From the NCBI RefSeq assembly GCF_900102145.1, contig NZ_FNBC01000025.1, forward strand, positions 1-33,293: DNA of 33,293 bases, given 5' to 3'. Positions 31,797-33,293 of this stretch are shown here, one piece after another (the stretch's first letter is position 1; every line of letters starts with the position of its first letter). Position numbers and translations under genes: made by a program. This DNA comes from Thermus arciformis. GTDB taxonomy: Bacteria > Deinococcota > Deinococci > Deinococcales > Thermaceae. A model generated the notes under the pieces. That model searched no databases. It worked only from the letters and a program-made list of their open reading frames with translations, and was not told where the DNA came from.

Positions 31797-32210
31797 ATGG
31801 AGCGGACCTTCGTGATGGTCAAACCCGACGGCTTCCGGCGCGGCCTGGTGGGGGAGATCCTCGCCCGCTTTGAGCGCAAGGGCTTCCGGTTGGTGGGGCT
31901 TAAGCTTCTAAGGATCTCTCGGGAGCTCGCTGAGCGGCACTACGCCGAGCACCGGGAGAAGCCCTTCTTCCCGGGCCTGGTGGACTTCATCACCTCGGGC
32001 CCGGTGGTGGCCATGGTCCTGGAAGGGCCGAACGCGGTGGCCGAGGTGCGCAAGATGATGGGGGCCACCCACCCCAAAGACGCCCTCCCCGGCACCATCC
32101 GGGGGGACTACGCCACCACCATTGACGAGAACGTCATCCACGGCTCGGCCACCCTCGAGGACGCCCAGAGGGAGATCGCCCTCTTCTTCCGCCCCGAGGA
32201 GTTGCTCTAA
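31797..32210 (+). CDS. ndk: Nucleoside diphosphate kinase
   Basis: The enzyme transfers the terminal phosphate of ATP to other nucleoside diphosphates. The 137-residue length is standard. [20 protein letters not shown] opens the protein, and the phosphohistidine is His115 in [13 protein letters not shown], where most family members have NVIHGSDS; the change SD to SA lies next to the active His but is accompanied by all other conserved positions ([22 protein letters not shown]). TAGACT lies 9 nt before the ATG. A hairpin built from the two convergent stop codons separates it from the NYN gene. Confidence 0.96.
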   Translation: MERTFVMVKPDGFRRGLVGEILARFERKGFRLVGLKLLRISRELAERHYAEHREKPFFPGLVDFITSGPVVAMVLEGPNAVAEVRKMMGATHPKDALPGTIRGDYATTIDENVIHGSATLEDAQREIALFFRPEELL

Positions 32211-32236
32211 GCCCCCCGGCCATTGCGGGGAGCTTA
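32208..32236. terminator. Bidirectional hairpin formed by two convergent stop codons
   Basis: TAAGCCCCCCG (32208-32218) pairs with CGGGGAGCTTA (32226-32236) over 11 positions with one mismatch and a 7-nt loop. The outer TAA is the ndk stop and the outer TTA is the stop of the convergent NYN gene. Confidence 0.6.
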
Positions 32237-32776
32237 ACCCTCCTCCGGGGCCTGGGGCGGGGTCTGGGCCCGCAGGCGCTCCCAGGGGAAGTCGTCCAGG
32301 GGGTAGAAGCGGTCCGCCTGCTGGGCCAGGCGGTGGGAGGAGAGGGCGTGGAAGGTGGTGTTTTCCACCTGCTTGCCCATGTCCTGCACCACCCGCACCA
32401 CCTCGGCGAAGTCCCCGTCCCCGGAGACCAGCACCGCCACGTCGTAGGCGTCGGCGTAGGCCAGGCGCAGGATATCTATGGCGATCTGGATGTCCACCCC
32501 CTTTTCCACGAAGCCGTCCGCCCGCCGTTCCAGCCGCCCCAGGCGCACGGCCACGTAGGGGACCCGCTTCAGGTAATTGAGGAAGCTTTGGTGGGCCTTG
32601 GCCGCGGGGTCCTCGGGGGGGAGGGGGGCGTTGTAGTAGTAGGCCCGAAGAAGCCTCCTCCCGGCGGTGAGGAGGGTGATGAACTCCACAAAGTTCAGCC
32701 GATAGTCCGACCCCAGGTGCTGCACCAACCCCTTGTAGAGGTTGGAGCCGTCAATAAATATGGCTACCCTTTCCAT
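32234..32776 (-). CDS. NYN domain protein (LabA/PIN-like)
   Basis: A 180-residue protein with the PIN-like NYN fold. Acidic residues expected to bind metal lie in RVAIFIDGSNLYKGL, FVEKGVDIQIAIDILRLAY and VAVLVSGDGDFAEVVRVVQDMGKQVE. Such proteins are predicted ribonucleases, and some act in RNA processing or regulation; the target here is unknown. The ATG at 32776 was chosen because the fold begins two residues later. A GTG at 32800 in the same frame, 4 nt behind a TAAACT box, would add eight residues. The end runs into the ndk terminator hairpin. Confidence 0.88.
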   Translation of the reverse strand: MERVAIFIDGSNLYKGLVQHLGSDYRLNFVEFITLLTAGRRLLRAYYYNAPLPPEDPAAKAHQSFLNYLKRVPYVAVRLGRLERRADGFVEKGVDIQIAIDILRLAYADAYDVAVLVSGDGDFAEVVRVVQDMGKQVENTTFHALSSHRLAQQADRFYPLDDFPWERLRAQTPPQAPEEG

Positions 32777-32837
32777 ACGGGCCCGCCCCTTCTCGGGCAC
32801 CCTCAGTTTACCCCGTTAAGGGTGAGAAGGTTTATAG

Positions 32838-32861
32838 CCCACCGCTCAAAGGAGCGGTGGG
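32838..32861. repeat. Perfect 10-bp hairpin in the gap before the right IS piece
   Basis: CCCACCGCTC and GAGCGGTGGG with loop AAAG. It differs in frame from the palindromic family A-F (no GGGGCCCC). Below it, GGAAGCATACC and GGAATGCTACC are loosely related. It could be a remnant of an IS200/IS605-type end or a terminator. I see no gene at 32801-32946. Confidence 0.5.
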
Positions 32862-32946
32862 GGAAGCATACCGTTTTCGGCTTAGCCCTTTGCGGGCAGG
32901 GGAATGCTACCACACCTCTTCCATGAGCGCAAGATGATGTAGTCGG

Positions 32947-33293
32947 TCAACACATTTGAGACTCTGTGGGGACCGCCTCCCCCCGTATTCTAGCCAGGTA
33001 CTCTAAAGGGGCCAGGCCCCCCAAGGCCCGGTGGGGTCGCCGGCGGTTGTAGTGGTCCAGGTAGGCGTCAAGCTCCCTTTGGAGCTCGGGGATCTGTGAA
33101 GGCAACGGTCGTGTGTAGAACTCATCCCTAAAGGTCCGCTGCATCCGCTCCACGTGACCATTGAGCTTGGGGCTCCTCGGAGGAAGAACGAAGAGCTTAA
33201 CGCCCAAACGTTCACAGGCCTCCTCAAAATCGGACATAAACTCGCTGCCCCCATCCACCTGCACCGCACGGATAGGAAAAGGCGCTCGCACCA
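32947..33293 (-). CDS. IS481-like transposase, C-terminal part (cut by window edge)
   Basis: About 115 residues of the integrase core (rve) of a DDE transposase enter from the right edge. VQVDGGSEFMSDFEEACERLGV carries the second Asp, and PPRSPKLNGHVERMQRTFRDEFY the final Glu. The DAYLDHYNRRRPHRALGGLAPLEYL close is typical of IS481/IS3 proteins. The stop codon is inside the terminal repeat, whose bases encode the last residues (ESQMC). It has the same strand as the N-terminal piece at 1-252, and the two cover non-overlapping parts of one protein type. Confidence 0.88.
   Translation of the reverse strand, partial: VRAPFPIRAVQVDGGSEFMSDFEEACERLGVKLFVLPPRSPKLNGHVERMQRTFRDEFYTRPLPSQIPELQRELDAYLDHYNRRRPHRALGGLAPLEYLARIRGEAVPTESQMC
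32950..32963 (+). repeat. IS terminal inverted repeat, 3' end of element
   Basis: ACACATTTGAGACT pairs with the repeat at 303-316 with one mismatch, in the orientation expected for the two ends of one kind of IS. It overlaps the last codons of the transposase. Confidence 0.75.

Overview
The window reads as chromosomal DNA of a Thermus species, most likely T. thermophilus or a close relative. The evidence is very high GC with codons ending in C or G, Thermus-type protein sequences, many start codons placed directly behind a -10 box, and a TRAP solute receptor resembling the calcium-lactate receptor known from T. thermophilus. It is densely coded with mostly housekeeping and transport genes; no stretch over 300 bases lacks a gene, and I see no CRISPR array, rRNA gene, phage or obvious defence island. 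Both edges lie inside same-strand pieces of an IS481-like insertion sequence: the 5' part of one copy at the left edge and the 3' part of a copy at the right edge. This is what a contig broken at a repeated IS would look like.

Layout. 1-485: transposase N-terminus, IS end and a palindromic repeat. 486-3346: small membrane protein, CBS protein, universal stress protein and MFS exporter. 3429-5355: tRNA-Arg(CCG) divergent from a membrane-anchored parvulin-type foldase. 5451-7034: phosphoglucomutase. 7099-10247: TRAP transporter, with the membrane subunits convergent to the receptor gene. 10318-11435: DUF4384-like lipoprotein and RNase HII. 11460-18011: rightward run of carboxylesterase, molybdopterin oxidoreductase, degenerate Nudix protein, ThiI and amidase. 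18004-19756 (minus): ArsB-like anion transporter and GNAT acetyltransferase. 19802-22753: ABC sugar-type importer without an ATPase gene and with a looser codon style. 22781-24425: MogA and an aminotransferase. 24427-24632: two tandem palindromic repeat units. 24641-26613: FUN14 and HD proteins divergent from IspF and a UPF0126/TRIC-like channel. 26616-28835: divergent TPR genes, one fused to a membrane domain that looks like an inactive CPBP protease. 28877-32776: SAM hydrolase family protein, SurE, cold shock protein, PP2C phosphatase, Ndk and a NYN protein. 32801-33293: hairpin and IS 3' end.

Functional links: MogA and the molybdopterin oxidoreductase share the molybdenum cofactor; the TRAP system probably imports a 2-hydroxy or 2-oxo acid; the ABC importer probably borrows an ATPase encoded elsewhere; ThiI and tRNA-Arg belong to translation. 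The two most notable non-coding signals are (i) a TANNNT box exactly 6 nt before the start codon of eleven genes, plus a CATAAT variant at a twelfth, indicating widespread leaderless transcription, and (ii) six copies of a dispersed palindromic element with an asymmetric TACC...GGGGCCCC frame, several lying at gene 3' ends and one supplying the -10 box of phosphoglucomutase. The most unusual protein is the TPR/pseudo-CPBP fusion.
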